A DNA stretch of 48,293 nucleotides from Desulfobulbaceae bacterium (GTDB lineage: Bacteria; Desulfobacterota; Desulfobulbia; Desulfobulbales; Desulfocapsaceae). Of the stretch, positions 17,501 through 24,402 are shown in pieces. The position numbers were made by a program, and so were the translations under genes. The notes below the pieces were generated by a model. That model had not been told where the DNA came from, ran no database searches, and worked only from the letters and a program-made list of their open reading frames with translations. The stretch is taken from assembly GCA_024227155.1 (NCBI GenBank), contig JAAELB010001029.1, positions 1 through 48,293 of the forward strand. Direction: 5' to 3'. Position 1 is the first letter of the stretch, and every line of letters begins with the position of its first letter.

Positions 17501-18201
17501 AGATGTACCCGGAGGCGCGGGTTGACCTGCTCTATAGGGATATGCGCTGCTACGGCCTTGGAGAGGTTGATTACCGGGAGGCCCGTCGGGCCGGTGTAAA
17601 CTTTATCCGCTATGATCCGGAGGAAAATGCACCGACGATAAGTGTTGAGGAGACTGGAATTGAGGTTTCAATTACTGATCCTTCCATTCGAATTGAGGTT
17701 AAAATCAGGCCTGATATCCTGGTCCTCTCAACTGGAATGGTGCCGAGGGATACGGAGGAACTTGCATCTATGTTGAGGGTGCCCCGTAATGATGCTGGTT
17801 TTTTCATTGAAGCCCATGCAAAACTGAGACCGGTGGATCTTCCAAGTGAGGGACTCTTTATGGCGGGTACCGCCCATGGACCAAAGAGCAGCAGCGAGAC
17901 AATAGCTCAGGCCCAGGCGGCCGTTGCACGGGTTGCAACTTTATTATCTAAAAAGAACCTCAAGATGTCCGGCGTTGTCTCCAGTGTTGACCCGACAAAC
18001 TGCGCCGTCTGTCTCACCTGTGTCCGTGCCTGTCCTTACGGAGTACCGTTTATAAATGATCAACATTCCGCGGAGATCAATCCGGCACTCTGTCAGGGTT
18101 GCGGGATATGTGTTGCGGAGTGTCCTGCCAAAACAATTACCCTTGGCAGGTTTGATGACAGAAATATAGAAGCGAAGATCGAATCGTATAGCAGTTCTTG
18201 A
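14572..18201 (+). CDS. hdrA: Double-length heterodisulfide reductase subunit A-like flavoprotein
   Basis: A 1209-residue fusion of two HdrA-like modules. Module 1 has a FAD fold (GGGISGMQSALDLANAG, about 22-38), the conserved FPTNDCSMCIVSPKL segment, and several ferredoxin motifs: CTGCGLCEMVC (~119), CSKCGGCYKVC (~181), CTGCGACYVAC (~211), CVRCGLCAITC (~262) and CQVCGACVSVC (~295). Module 2 has a second FAD fold (GGGIAGMTAAIEAAKQG, ~800) and two C-terminal clusters (CAVCLTCVRAC ~1144 and CQGCGICVAEC ~1174). Single HdrA proteins are about 650 residues. The FAD in HdrA is the bifurcation site. The gene overlaps hdrB; its TGA stop coincides with the left end of a hairpin repeat, and the short YSSS tail may derive from that insertion. 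Confidence 0.9.
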   Translation: MRGDLEQFSGNVKNPTGAVMVIGGGISGMQSALDLANAGIKVYLVESSPAIGGKMAQLDKTFPTNDCSMCIVSPKLVEVGRHRNIELFTHSEVKALSGDAGDFKATVVRHARFVDVEACTGCGLCEMVCPVTHLSHFHPPVPEGEKKKKLRAKEKSVIEGATVPQPTSQFKWTFTVDEDKCSKCGGCYKVCLPGAVSWEKKQIAAIDQNKCTGCGACYVACPEKFEAITVEAEDFDKSVGAAVSARSSLLTKQFADQGETSCVRCGLCAITCTKVMKIGALKMVAKGIEAGLDICQVCGACVSVCPVNFLSIDKLTNKEPQPLINTFNEGLDGRKPVNIHYPQAVPRVPVIDEKSCVHLNTGACGTCASLCGVGAIHYDHLASEVEIGIGSVIFSPGIEVFDAGLRGEFGYGLYKNVVTSIEFERLLSASGPTSGTVERPGDGKHPRKIAWIQCVGSRDHSCDRDYCSSVCCMYATKEAFIAKEHDSNIEPTIFYIDMRSFGKNFDDYVTRAKEHDIRFVRAMVSRIFEDPLSGDLELRYVDGSGTRRSETFEMIVLSVGVQVPERVKTLASTLEIDLDRYGFVTTDCYQPVATSKAGVFVSGAVNGPKDIPETVCEASAAAEAASAALAEARGSLITSEALPPEKVMAEDEELRIGVFICHCGTNIASVVDVEAVTEYAKGLPGVVYAEHPLYTCSQDSQERMRELIEEHNLNRVVTSACSPSTHEPLFMSTLQQAGLNKYYFDMANIRDQCSWVHPNEPELATEKSKRLTRMAVANATAGEPLEELEFEVDSRLLIIGGGIAGMTAAIEAAKQGFGVYLVERQEKLGGQLKNLTRSENGGEFGDFLAELVGKITSDDRIRLFLNSEIVEQSGFVGSFESEVMMPSGATRLLKHGAILIATGAEEHRPEMYSLGEYDTVMTQTDFAQELEKSSVEEWQHLRVVMVQCAGSRCEEHLPYCSRICCNQAVRNSLRFKKMYPEARVDLLYRDMRCYGLGEVDYREARRAGVNFIRYDPEENAPTISVEETGIEVSITDPSIRIEVKIRPDILVLSTGMVPRDTEELASMLRVPRNDAGFFIEAHAKLRPVDLPSEGLFMAGTAHGPKSSSETIAQAQAAVARVATLLSKKNLKMSGVVSSVDPTNCAVCLTCVRACPYGVPFINDQHSAEINPALCQGCGICVAECPAKTITLGRFDDRNIEAKIESYSSS

Positions 18202-18330
18202 TGGACTCGTAAAAAGCCCGATCTACTTCGTTGTAGGCCTGGAACGACAATTAGCTGTACCGTATGTACTACCAAATTGCCGTTCCAGACACTACGCCTC
18301 GTATATCGAACTTTTTCCTGAGCCCATCGA
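18198..18330. repeat. Hairpin repeat, family D (MITE-like, about 50-bp inverted arms)
   Basis: The left arm, from TTGATGGACTC at 18198 to CTGGAACG at 18246, pairs with the right arm, from CGTTCCAG at 18281 to GAGCCCATCGA at 18330, with roughly 75% identity. The loop is about 34 bases. There is no coding frame. It starts on the hdrA stop codon and separates hdrA from mvhD, which otherwise belong to one tightly overlapping operon. Transcribed, it would fold into a long stem and could act as an attenuator or an RNA-processing site. Confidence 0.7.
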
Positions 18331-18396
18331 CTTAGGGAAATTTACTTTTTATGGGAACATCGGTTCTTGAATCCAAGGCAAATAATAGGAGAAAAA

Positions 18397-18852
18397 ATGA
18401 CTGATTTTTCACCAAATGTCATGGTCTTTGCCTGTCGCCACTGAGCGTATTCTGCAGCGGACCTGGCAGGTTCCGAAAGAAGAGCGTATCCCCCGGCGAT
18501 AAGCATCGTGATGCTGCCCTGTACCGGACGGATAGATGAGTCGTTATTGTTAAAAGCGTATGAAAATGGTGCTGATGGGGTGATGGTTATCGGTTGTCTA
18601 GAGGGCGATTGTCATTATATCTCAGGAAACATCCGGGCAAGGGCCAGGGTGGAGAGGGTATATGCAATCCTCGAGAGTATCAAGATGGGCCATGAACGGA
18701 TTAAAATGTACAACCTCAGTGCCGGTGAAGGTTCGAAGTTTGCGACCTATGCCAATGAGTTTGTTGAGAAGATACGGGAACTCGGTCCAAGTCCAATAAA
18801 CCTGGTTCGTGCGGGGGGAGTTCAAGCAGTCACAGAGGAGGAAACCACATGA
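18397..18852 (+). CDS. mvhD: MvhD/VhuD-type electron-transfer subunit, selenocysteine-containing (in-frame TGA)
   Basis: The gene starts at ATG 18397 after AGGAG (18387-18391) and runs in one frame to 18852 if TGA 18442-18444 (codon 16) is read as selenocysteine. The sequence around it is VFACRH-U-AYSAADLAGS. Cysteine homologues read CNWCSYAGADLAGTSR, so the TGA sits at the second Cys of the CxxC. Downstream motifs are intact: LPCTGRID, ENGADGVMVIGCLEGDCHY and SAGEGSKFA. The 151-residue length is normal for the family. A gene caller would begin at GTG 18508 and lose the first 37 codons. MvhD carries a 2Fe-2S cluster and passes electrons from the electron donor to HdrA. VhuD of methanogens is a known selenoprotein. 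It overlaps metV by ATGA. Confidence 0.85.
18442..18475 (+). promoter_or_regulatory. Bacterial SECIS-like hairpin directing selenocysteine at TGA 18442
   Basis: After the TGA, bases 18458-18464 (CGGACCT) pair with 18468-18475 (AGGTTCCG) around the loop GGC (18465-18467). T18471 is left bulged. A bulged U below the tip, a G in the first loop positions and about 20 bases between UGA and loop are the known features of bacterial SECIS elements bound by SelB. The stem lies in coding sequence that is also constrained by protein (ADLAGS), so the fold alone is not proof. Confidence 0.7.
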
Positions 18853-19514
18853 TTACAGGTACGCCAAAACCCATAGAGGAAATATTGGAAATGGTCGAAC
18901 CATACGACAATATTATTGTTGCAGGCTGTCACGGTTGTGTCACGGTCTGTCGGGTTGGTGGGGAAAAAGAGGTGCAGGTCCTTGCCTCTACCCTGAAACT
19001 TGCAAGGGAGGCGAGTGGCAGAAAGATTGAAATCAAGGAGGTGAGCCTTGAGCGCCAGTGTGATCCTGAATATGTGGAGCAGATGCGGCCATATGTTGAG
19101 GACTATGATGCGGTGCTCTCCATTGCCTGCGGTGCGGGAATCCAATTCCTGGCTGAAAAATTTACAATTACACCGCTTCTTCCAGGGATTAATACCGGCT
19201 TTCTTGGCGTTACCGAGCGGCAGGGTGAATGGGCGGAGAGATGCCAGGGATGTGGTGACTGCGTACTACATCTCACCGGAGGGATCTGTCCGGTAACCCG
19301 CTGTGCCAAATCACTTTTTCATGGGCCCTGTGGTGGTTCCGTGCGGGGAACCTGTGAAGTGGATAAGAATGTGGCCTGTGGCTGGCAACTCATTGTTGAC
19401 CGGTTGAAGTCTCTTGACCAGATGGAAAACTACACCAAGCTGAAGCCGTATAAAGGTTGGGATTCGGCAAGGGATGGTGGTCCGCGTAGAATTTTGAGGG
19501 AGGACATGGTCTAA
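18849..19514 (+). CDS. metV: MetV: methylene-THF reductase C-terminal-domain (zinc/iron-sulfur) protein
   Basis: A 221-residue cysteine-rich protein of the methylene-tetrahydrofolate reductase C-terminal family. The N-terminal part has CHGCVTVC (about 27-34) in a Rossmann-like region. The C-terminal part has CQGCGDC, then CPVTRCAKSLFHGPCGGS and GTCEVD (about 137-176), the typical family signature. MetV binds iron-sulfur clusters and bridges MetF to the Hdr module in acetogens. The ATG at 18849 is preceded by GAGGA and overlaps the mvhD stop; the stop overlaps the metF2 start (TAATG). The neighbours make the role as electron link to MetF2 very likely. Confidence 0.88.
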   Translation: MITGTPKPIEEILEMVEPYDNIIVAGCHGCVTVCRVGGEKEVQVLASTLKLAREASGRKIEIKEVSLERQCDPEYVEQMRPYVEDYDAVLSIACGAGIQFLAEKFTITPLLPGINTGFLGVTERQGEWAERCQGCGDCVLHLTGGICPVTRCAKSLFHGPCGGSVRGTCEVDKNVACGWQLIVDRLKSLDQMENYTKLKPYKGWDSARDGGPRRILREDMV

Positions 19515-20440
19515 TGAAATCAGGAAGCAATCTAGAAAAGGTACTGGAGGCAGGGCACTTTTCCGTTACAGCGGAGTGTGGCCCTCCCAGGGGTGCGGAT
19601 CCAGAGATCGTCCGAAAAAAGGCTGCACTCGTAGTGGGTAATGTAGATGCCTGTAATGTAACCGATAATCAAACATCTGTTGTGCGCATGAGTTCGCTTG
19701 CGGGTTGTATGTTGATAAAAGAAGAGGGCCTCGAACCCCTTATTCAGATGGTGGTTCGGGATCGAAACCGGATTGCCCTGCAGTCGGATCTTCTAGGGGC
19801 GTCCGCTTTAGGGGTGCGTAACCTGCTCTGTCTTTCCGGAGACCATCAGAAGTTTGGCGATGATCCCCAGGCGAAAAACGTCTTTGATATCGATTCAATG
19901 CAGCTTATCCATATGGCCAAAACCATGCGGGATGAAGGTGTTTTTCCTTCTGGTGATAAGCTGCAAGGGGTGCCAAAATTTTATATTGGTTGTGCTGTAA
20001 ATCCCTTTGCAGATCCGTTTGAGATCAGGGTGCCCAGGTTTAAGATGAAGGCAGATGCCGGAGCTGATTTTGTCCAGACCCAGTGTATCTATAATATGGA
20101 TAAGTTTAAGGAGTATATGGAACTGTCCAAAAAAGAAGGTTTGCATGAGCGGGTAAAAATCCTGGCGGGAGTGACACCTTTAAAATCCGCAGGTATGGCT
20201 AAATTTATGCGGCGAATGGTGGCAGGGATTGACATTCCTGATGAAATTGTCGATCGCATTGCAGCAGAACCTAAGGAAAAACAGGCCGCAAAGGGTATTG
20301 AGATCTGTATTGAGCAGATAGAAGAGCTGAAAGAGATGGAAGGGATTGCCGGGGTCCATGTGATGGCAATCGAGTGGGAGGAAAAACTGGAAGAGATCGT
20401 AGGTAAGGCGGGACTGCTGCCAAGGCCTGTGATCGATTGA
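19514..20440 (+). CDS. metF: Methylenetetrahydrofolate reductase (second paralogue, MetV partner)
   Basis: A 308-residue FAD-dependent TIM barrel. AECGPPRGAD (about residues 20-29) contains the catalytic Glu equivalent. VVRDRNRIALQSDLLGASAL (about 77-96) and NLLCLSGDH (101-109) are MetF signatures. A FVQTQCIYNMDKF segment (about 190-202) matches the folate-binding QxxF/Y region. It interconverts methylene-THF and methyl-THF. The start overlaps metV by one base, and the metV-metF order is that of acetogen MetVF pairs. In a sulfate reducer it could run in either direction: methyl-THF oxidation during acetate oxidation, or reduction during CO2 fixation. Confidence 0.92.
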   Translation: MKSGSNLEKVLEAGHFSVTAECGPPRGADPEIVRKKAALVVGNVDACNVTDNQTSVVRMSSLAGCMLIKEEGLEPLIQMVVRDRNRIALQSDLLGASALGVRNLLCLSGDHQKFGDDPQAKNVFDIDSMQLIHMAKTMRDEGVFPSGDKLQGVPKFYIGCAVNPFADPFEIRVPRFKMKADAGADFVQTQCIYNMDKFKEYMELSKKEGLHERVKILAGVTPLKSAGMAKFMRRMVAGIDIPDEIVDRIAAEPKEKQAAKGIEICIEQIEELKEMEGIAGVHVMAIEWEEKLEEIVGKAGLLPRPVID

Positions 20441-20512
20441 TGTAGAAGTACAGGTTAAAATGTTACGGGAGAAGAAGAGAAAAATAATTAAGCAATAATA
20501 ACGGAGGCGGAT

Positions 20513-20899
20513 ATGGCAGAAAATAAAAAGGTGTTGTTGGTAGACGATGATCCTGATTTTGTTGAAGCTGTAAAAGTGATTGTTGAAAGTGGTGGTTATG
20601 ATGTTGAGGTTGCCTATGATGGTAAGGAAGGGCTTGAAGCTGTGGCCGAAAATAAGCCGGATCTGATTGTGCTCGATGTGATGATGCCGGTCATGAATGG
20701 TCATGAGGCGTGTGCTGAGTTGAAGAAAAATCCGGATACCGCCAAAATTCCAATTATTCTTCTTACCGCCGTTGCGGACCGGGTGACAACCAGTCAATAT
20801 ACCCATCGGGATATGCTGGAGAGCGAGGCTGAGGATTATATGCCAAAGCCTGTTGAGCCAACCGAACTGCTTGAATTGATAAAGAGCTGGCTTAAATAG
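20513..20899 (+). CDS. Stand-alone CheY-like response regulator
   Basis: A 128-residue single receiver domain. The acidic pocket is Asp11-Asp13, the phospho-acceptor Asp55 in LIVLDVMMP, the conserved Thr85 is in LLTA and Lys112 is in MPKPVEP. There is no output domain, so it acts by protein interaction. GGAGG at 20502-20506 precedes the ATG at 20513. It is 72 bases after metF2 and upstream of a hybrid kinase, so it could be phosphorylated by the kinase at 11603, or relay to the one at 21061. Neither link is shown by the sequence. Confidence 0.9.
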   Translation: MAENKKVLLVDDDPDFVEAVKVIVESGGYDVEVAYDGKEGLEAVAENKPDLIVLDVMMPVMNGHEACAELKKNPDTAKIPIILLTAVADRVTTSQYTHRDMLESEAEDYMPKPVEPTELLELIKSWLK

Positions 20900-20913
20900 G
20901 GTCGTTAATGTAG

Positions 20914-21005
20914 CTAACCCCGGTAAACAGGAAAATAAGCCGGGATAAGTGCCTTCACGAAATTCATTCATAAAAAACACGAAATGAATTTCTAAGGGAC
21001 TAAAC
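20914..21005. repeat. Dispersed repeat family A, copy A3
   Basis: CTAACCCCGGTAAACAGG, then GCCGGGATAAGTGCCTT, then a hairpin GAAATTCATTC...GAATGAATTTC (written here GAAATGAATTTC on the right), ending CTAAGGGACTAA. It is close to copy A5 at 24403. It fills the gap between the CheY-like gene and the hybrid kinase gene. Confidence 0.65.
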
Positions 21006-21060
21006 ATCGTATTGGTTTATGGCGCCGTTGTTGGTGTCATAAGCCATCAGGGATAAATGT

Positions 21061-22554
21061 ATGGATACTGTGCGCATTCTTGTCGTAGATGACGAAAAGG
21101 TGATCCGAGAGGGGGTGGACCGAGCCCTTGCCAAGAGAGGTTATGAAGTTTTAAAGGCCGAAGATGGTAACAGAGGTCTTGAGCTGCTCCAGGAGTTTGA
21201 GTTTGATATTGTACTCACAGATCTTATGATGCCCGGTCTCGATGGTTTTGCCGTGCTCGAGTGGGTCCGTGAAAATCAGCCCCATGTACAGGTCATTGTT
21301 ATTACGGGTTTTGCAACTGTTACCAAGGCAGTTACTGCGATGAAGCAGGGGGCGTTTGATTTTGTCGGCAAGCCCTTTACTCCGGATTATATTCGTGTCG
21401 TTGTTGATCGAGCCATTGAAAAAATTGAAATGCGCGCAGAGACCGAGCGTCTTCGTGATGAAAAAAACCGTGGCCTGGTGGCGATAGATAAGTCCCACAG
21501 TCGACTGAAAACCGTTTTTAGCTGTATGGCAGAGGCTGTTCTGATAACCGATGCAAGCGGAGTGGTTGTACTGCATAACCCGGCGGCGATCAAACTGCTT
21601 GAGATACAGACAGATCCGGTAATAGGTAAACCTCTTGCTGATTCGATCCGTGATGATGCCGCTGTCTCAATGGTGACAGAGGCAATGGCCTCCTCAAAGG
21701 TAGTGAGCCGTGAGTTTACACCTGGTGCCATTTCCAGGCAGTATCTACGTGCCCACTGTTCGCCGGTTGTAACTGAAAAGGCTGAGGTCATTGGCTCTGT
21801 TACCACCTTTCTTGATATCAGTGCCCATAAAGAGATAGATCAGATGAAATCTGATTTTGTGGCTATGGTCGCCCATGAATTGAAATCCCCATTGGCCTCG
21901 GTTGAGCAGATGATCTATGCCCTGCAGGTCGGTTGTGAGCATGAGGCTACAAATTCATGCAATGCCCTGCATTCAAGGATGACAACCCGGACCAAAGATT
22001 TATTACGACTCATTGATAATTTGCTCAATCTCTCTAAGCTGGAAAGTGGAACGGTTATCTTTAACCGTGAACCAATAAAGGGTGAAGATATTATTCGTGA
22101 CGTCATAGAGATAGCCACGCCACAGGCGGAGGGAAAACAGATTTCAGTCAACTACGATCCGGGTGAAAGCGACTGGTGGTTTAGTATCGATTATGATCAT
22201 ATGCGTACTGCGATCATGAATATCGTTTCCAACAGCATTAAATATACCCCTGATGGGGGTGAAGTACTGCTTTCAACGTCGATCGTTGGCGGTTTTGTGA
22301 ATTTTTCCGTAAAAGACTCCGGCATAGGGATCAGCCAAGAAGATCTGCCTAATATTTTTGATCGCTTTTTCAGAGTGAAAGGTAAAGCCACCCGGCATAT
22401 TACCGGGTCTGGACTTGGGCTTGCCCTGGTGAAAGAGGTCGTTGAAGCCCACCAGGGATATATAGATGTCGTCTCCGAGCCGGGTGAGGGCACAACTTTT
22501 ACTTTGAGTTTTCCTCTTGCTCGGGAAAACGGTTCCCCTGTAGCGGATGTGTAG
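21061..22554 (+). CDS. Receiver-PAS-histidine kinase hybrid protein
   Basis: A 497-residue soluble protein. The N-terminal receiver has Asp10/Asp11, phospho-acceptor Asp54 in VLTDLMMP and Lys104 in GKPF. A PAS domain spans about 145-255. HisKA has His272 in VAHELKSPLAS, and the HATPase shows an N box (IMNIVSNSIKY), DSGIGI and TGSGLGLALVKEVVEAH. With the receiver at the N-terminus the protein may be regulated by an upstream kinase, possibly the PAS-PAS kinase at 11603. It is 56 bases after repeat A3 and ends at a very strong hairpin. There is no membrane segment, so it senses an internal signal. Confidence 0.9.
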   Translation: MDTVRILVVDDEKVIREGVDRALAKRGYEVLKAEDGNRGLELLQEFEFDIVLTDLMMPGLDGFAVLEWVRENQPHVQVIVITGFATVTKAVTAMKQGAFDFVGKPFTPDYIRVVVDRAIEKIEMRAETERLRDEKNRGLVAIDKSHSRLKTVFSCMAEAVLITDASGVVVLHNPAAIKLLEIQTDPVIGKPLADSIRDDAAVSMVTEAMASSKVVSREFTPGAISRQYLRAHCSPVVTEKAEVIGSVTTFLDISAHKEIDQMKSDFVAMVAHELKSPLASVEQMIYALQVGCEHEATNSCNALHSRMTTRTKDLLRLIDNLLNLSKLESGTVIFNREPIKGEDIIRDVIEIATPQAEGKQISVNYDPGESDWWFSIDYDHMRTAIMNIVSNSIKYTPDGGEVLLSTSIVGGFVNFSVKDSGIGISQEDLPNIFDRFFRVKGKATRHITGSGLGLALVKEVVEAHQGYIDVVSEPGEGTTFTLSFPLARENGSPVADV

Positions 22555-22580
22555 TTATTAAGTTTACCTATCTGAAAATT

Positions 22581-22630
22581 GGCATGTAAAAGGCCCCTTG
22601 GGATACATCCCAAGGGGCCTTTTACATGCC
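22581..22630. terminator. 50-bp perfect palindrome, probable bidirectional terminator
   Basis: Twenty-four base pairs pair perfectly, from GGCATGTAAAAGGCC to the two-base loop AC at 22605-22606 and back to GGCCTTTTACATGCC. It is 27 bases after the stop of the hybrid kinase gene. The embedded TTTT on the right arm (and AAAA on the left) would support termination from either strand. The exactness over 24 bp is unusual. Confidence 0.75.
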
Positions 22631-22787
22631 ACAGATTAATCGTAGTATATCAGATCCACGACGAAAAGTTCTGTGCCACAGACAGTTTCAGACATTTTAT
22701 GATAATTGTCACGAAGGTGTTATAATGGAGGCAGTACCTATTGAAGTTAATATTCACATGGTTGTGATTAAACAGGGAGGAAAGCTT

Positions 22788-23237
22788 ATGTTGCAGGCAA
22801 AAGACATTATGACCAGAAACATTTTAACTGCACTGTCTGAAACCACTGTTGCTGAGTTGGCAGAGCTGCTGGCGACCAATAATATTGGTGGTGCTCCTGT
22901 TATTGATGAAGATGGCAATCTTTTGGGGGTAGTAACGGAAAATGATTTGATTGATCAGAAAAAGAAAGTGCATATCCCAACGGTTGTGACGATTCTCGAT
23001 TCGGTTATTTACCTTGAGAGTCCTGAGAAGATGGAAAATGAGATTAAGAAAATTGCCGGATTAACCGTGGGGGATATCTACTCGAAAGACGTTATCACGG
23101 TTGAAGAAGACACCCCCATGGAAGAGATAGCGACAATCATGTCAGAAAAAGGGGTGCATACTTTACCGGTAATGAACGAGGAAAAACTTGTTGGCGTTAT
23201 AGGCAAGCAGGACATCATTAAGACTCTGATTTCATAA
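22788..23237 (+). CDS. CBS-domain-pair protein
   Basis: A 149-residue protein of two CBS domains and little else. CBS 1 begins at AKDIMTRNILTA (about 4-15) with GGAPVIDEDGNLLGVVTEND. CBS 2 begins at VGDIYSKDVITV (about 93-104) and includes GVHTLPVMNEEKLVGVIGKQD. I use the ATG at 22788 because GGGAGG precedes it at seven bases; an upstream start (22626) would lie inside the palindromic terminator. CBS pairs bind adenine nucleotides and act as energy or ion-strength sensors. With no fused partner, the target is unknown. A terminator-like hairpin closes the gene. Confidence 0.85.
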   Translation: MLQAKDIMTRNILTALSETTVAELAELLATNNIGGAPVIDEDGNLLGVVTENDLIDQKKKVHIPTVVTILDSVIYLESPEKMENEIKKIAGLTVGDIYSKDVITVEEDTPMEEIATIMSEKGVHTLPVMNEEKLVGVIGKQDIIKTLIS

Positions 23238-23241
23238 AAAA

Positions 23242-23273
23242 CACCAACCTTGCTGAAAATCGCAGGGTTGGTG
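23242..23273. terminator. Intrinsic terminator after the CBS gene
   Basis: CACCAACCTTGC (23242-23253) pairs with GCAGGGTTGGTG (23262-23273) with one G-U pair and an eight-base loop, five bases after the stop. An A-run precedes it (23235-23241). No T-run follows on the plus strand, so it is a better terminator in the minus direction, where the A-run reads as T. Confidence 0.6.
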
Positions 23274-23280
23274 CATAAAA

Positions 23281-23482
23281 ATAAAAAAACAACAGATAAG
23301 CGAAGATTTCGAATGAATTTCTAAGGTATTAACCCGAATAAATCGGAAATTTAAATATGCTTGGATAAGTGCCTCGAAGGTCTCACTTCGTTCACTATCT
23401 GCCGGTTATTTTAAGTTCCTAATTTTAAAAAGATCTCCTGATTTCTTATTTTTTATGACAGATTCTCAGGAGTAAGGCACTA
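23281..23482. repeat. Dispersed repeat family A, copy A4 (composite)
   Basis: The first part (23281-23331) closely matches the right half of copy A5: ACAACAGATAAG, then TTCGAATGAATTTCTAAGG. A second unit follows, from TAACCCGAATAAATCGG through GGATAAGTGCCT to CAGGAGTAAGGCACTAA. Its last CTA (23480-23482) is the minus-strand stop codon of the next gene. The tandem arrangement suggests one copy inserted next to another. Confidence 0.6.
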
Positions 23483-24274
23483 AAAATAGGGTTCAAATTG
23501 AATTGAGAAATCTGCAAATCCCGGAATATCTCCCAGTAATTCGCCCACTCTTTCGTTAATCAGATTTTGCTGGCTTTCAGGAACCTTCATTGAGATAGTC
23601 ACCGTGCTGTTCTTTGTTTTTACAGCCGCATTGGGGAAGTCAAAGAGCCTCGCACTTATAATAGCGGTCGTCGCAGCATCATTCAGGCTCTCAGTGGAGG
23701 CTTTAGTCTCCTGGAAAAGTGGCCGTTCCACAGTGCTGGCAATGAGCTCAACAGCATCGTCTTCAGAGAGTTTGCCTATATTGATGACCAGATCATAATT
23801 CGTGGGATTCTGAATATCAATACCATAAAGAAACATTCCCCATTTACGCCGTTCTTCGTCATCTTTTTTCAGGATGAAGCGAGCTTTTTCCTCAGTTGTG
23901 TTCTCCCGGTCCATGTCTTCGGATACCCTAAGTGTGGTATCAGCAATGATGCGAACCTTAAGTACGTGTGAAATGTTCTGGACAAAATGATGACCAACAA
24001 GGCCATGGTAGACAACGTTTCCGGGAGCGAGGTGTTGAAGGATTGCACCTTTGATGGCGGCTTTGAACCGCTTTTTACCGTGGGGGAAGCGATCGAGTAC
24101 TGAAAAGGCATCGTTTAGGCCACGGACCAGTTTGATTTCCGGGAGATGAAATTCTTCTAATCCATCTATGATTTGATCCCGTGACAGGCAGGAAAATCCT
24201 AGTTTTATGGCAAGTTTTTCTGCAATTGATTTTCCGTGGTAGTAACTACCCCGTGAAACTGTAATAATTGGCAT
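23480..24274 (-). CDS. Cytidylate-kinase-like family protein
   Basis: A 264-residue protein. The N-terminus MPIITVSRGSYYHGKSIAEK (residues 1-20) is the variant phosphate-binding loop of the cytidylate-kinase-like family, shorter and different from the GPSGSGKS loop of true CMP kinases. LRVSEDMDREN (about 115-125) and RFILKKDDEERRKW (about 132-145) fit the lid and substrate region. The last 70 residues (TVTISMKVPESQQ) may be a small beta-alpha BON-like domain. The substrate is unknown; desulfobacterial genomes often have several such proteins. The stop codon lies in the end of a family A repeat, so the tail may have been set by it. Confidence 0.75.
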   Translation of the reverse strand: MPIITVSRGSYYHGKSIAEKLAIKLGFSCLSRDQIIDGLEEFHLPEIKLVRGLNDAFSVLDRFPHGKKRFKAAIKGAILQHLAPGNVVYHGLVGHHFVQNISHVLKVRIIADTTLRVSEDMDRENTTEEKARFILKKDDEERRKWGMFLYGIDIQNPTNYDLVINIGKLSEDDAVELIASTVERPLFQETKASTESLNDAATTAIISARLFDFPNAAVKTKNSTVTISMKVPESQQNLINERVGELLGDIPGFADFSIQFEPYF

Positions 24275-24402
24275 CTGGATCTCCTTGTCTGTGTGTAATG
24301 ACTGCCTCCTCCTATGTTTACCTCTGGGAGTTCGGTTGCAAGCGGGCTACTATTGTGCATACCAAGTACAGACAGAGTAGATGTTTTTTTGCATATTTTC
24401 AA

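Noticed and set aside
18508-18852. Short mvhD starting at GTG 18508
   Set aside because: It would lose the conserved cysteine motif, has no ribosome-binding site, and the frame is open and homologous upstream through the TGA.
20180-21007. 275-codon minus-strand frame across metF2 and the CheY-like gene
   Set aside because: His/Phe/Leu-rich shadow opposite two well-supported genes and starting inside a repeat.
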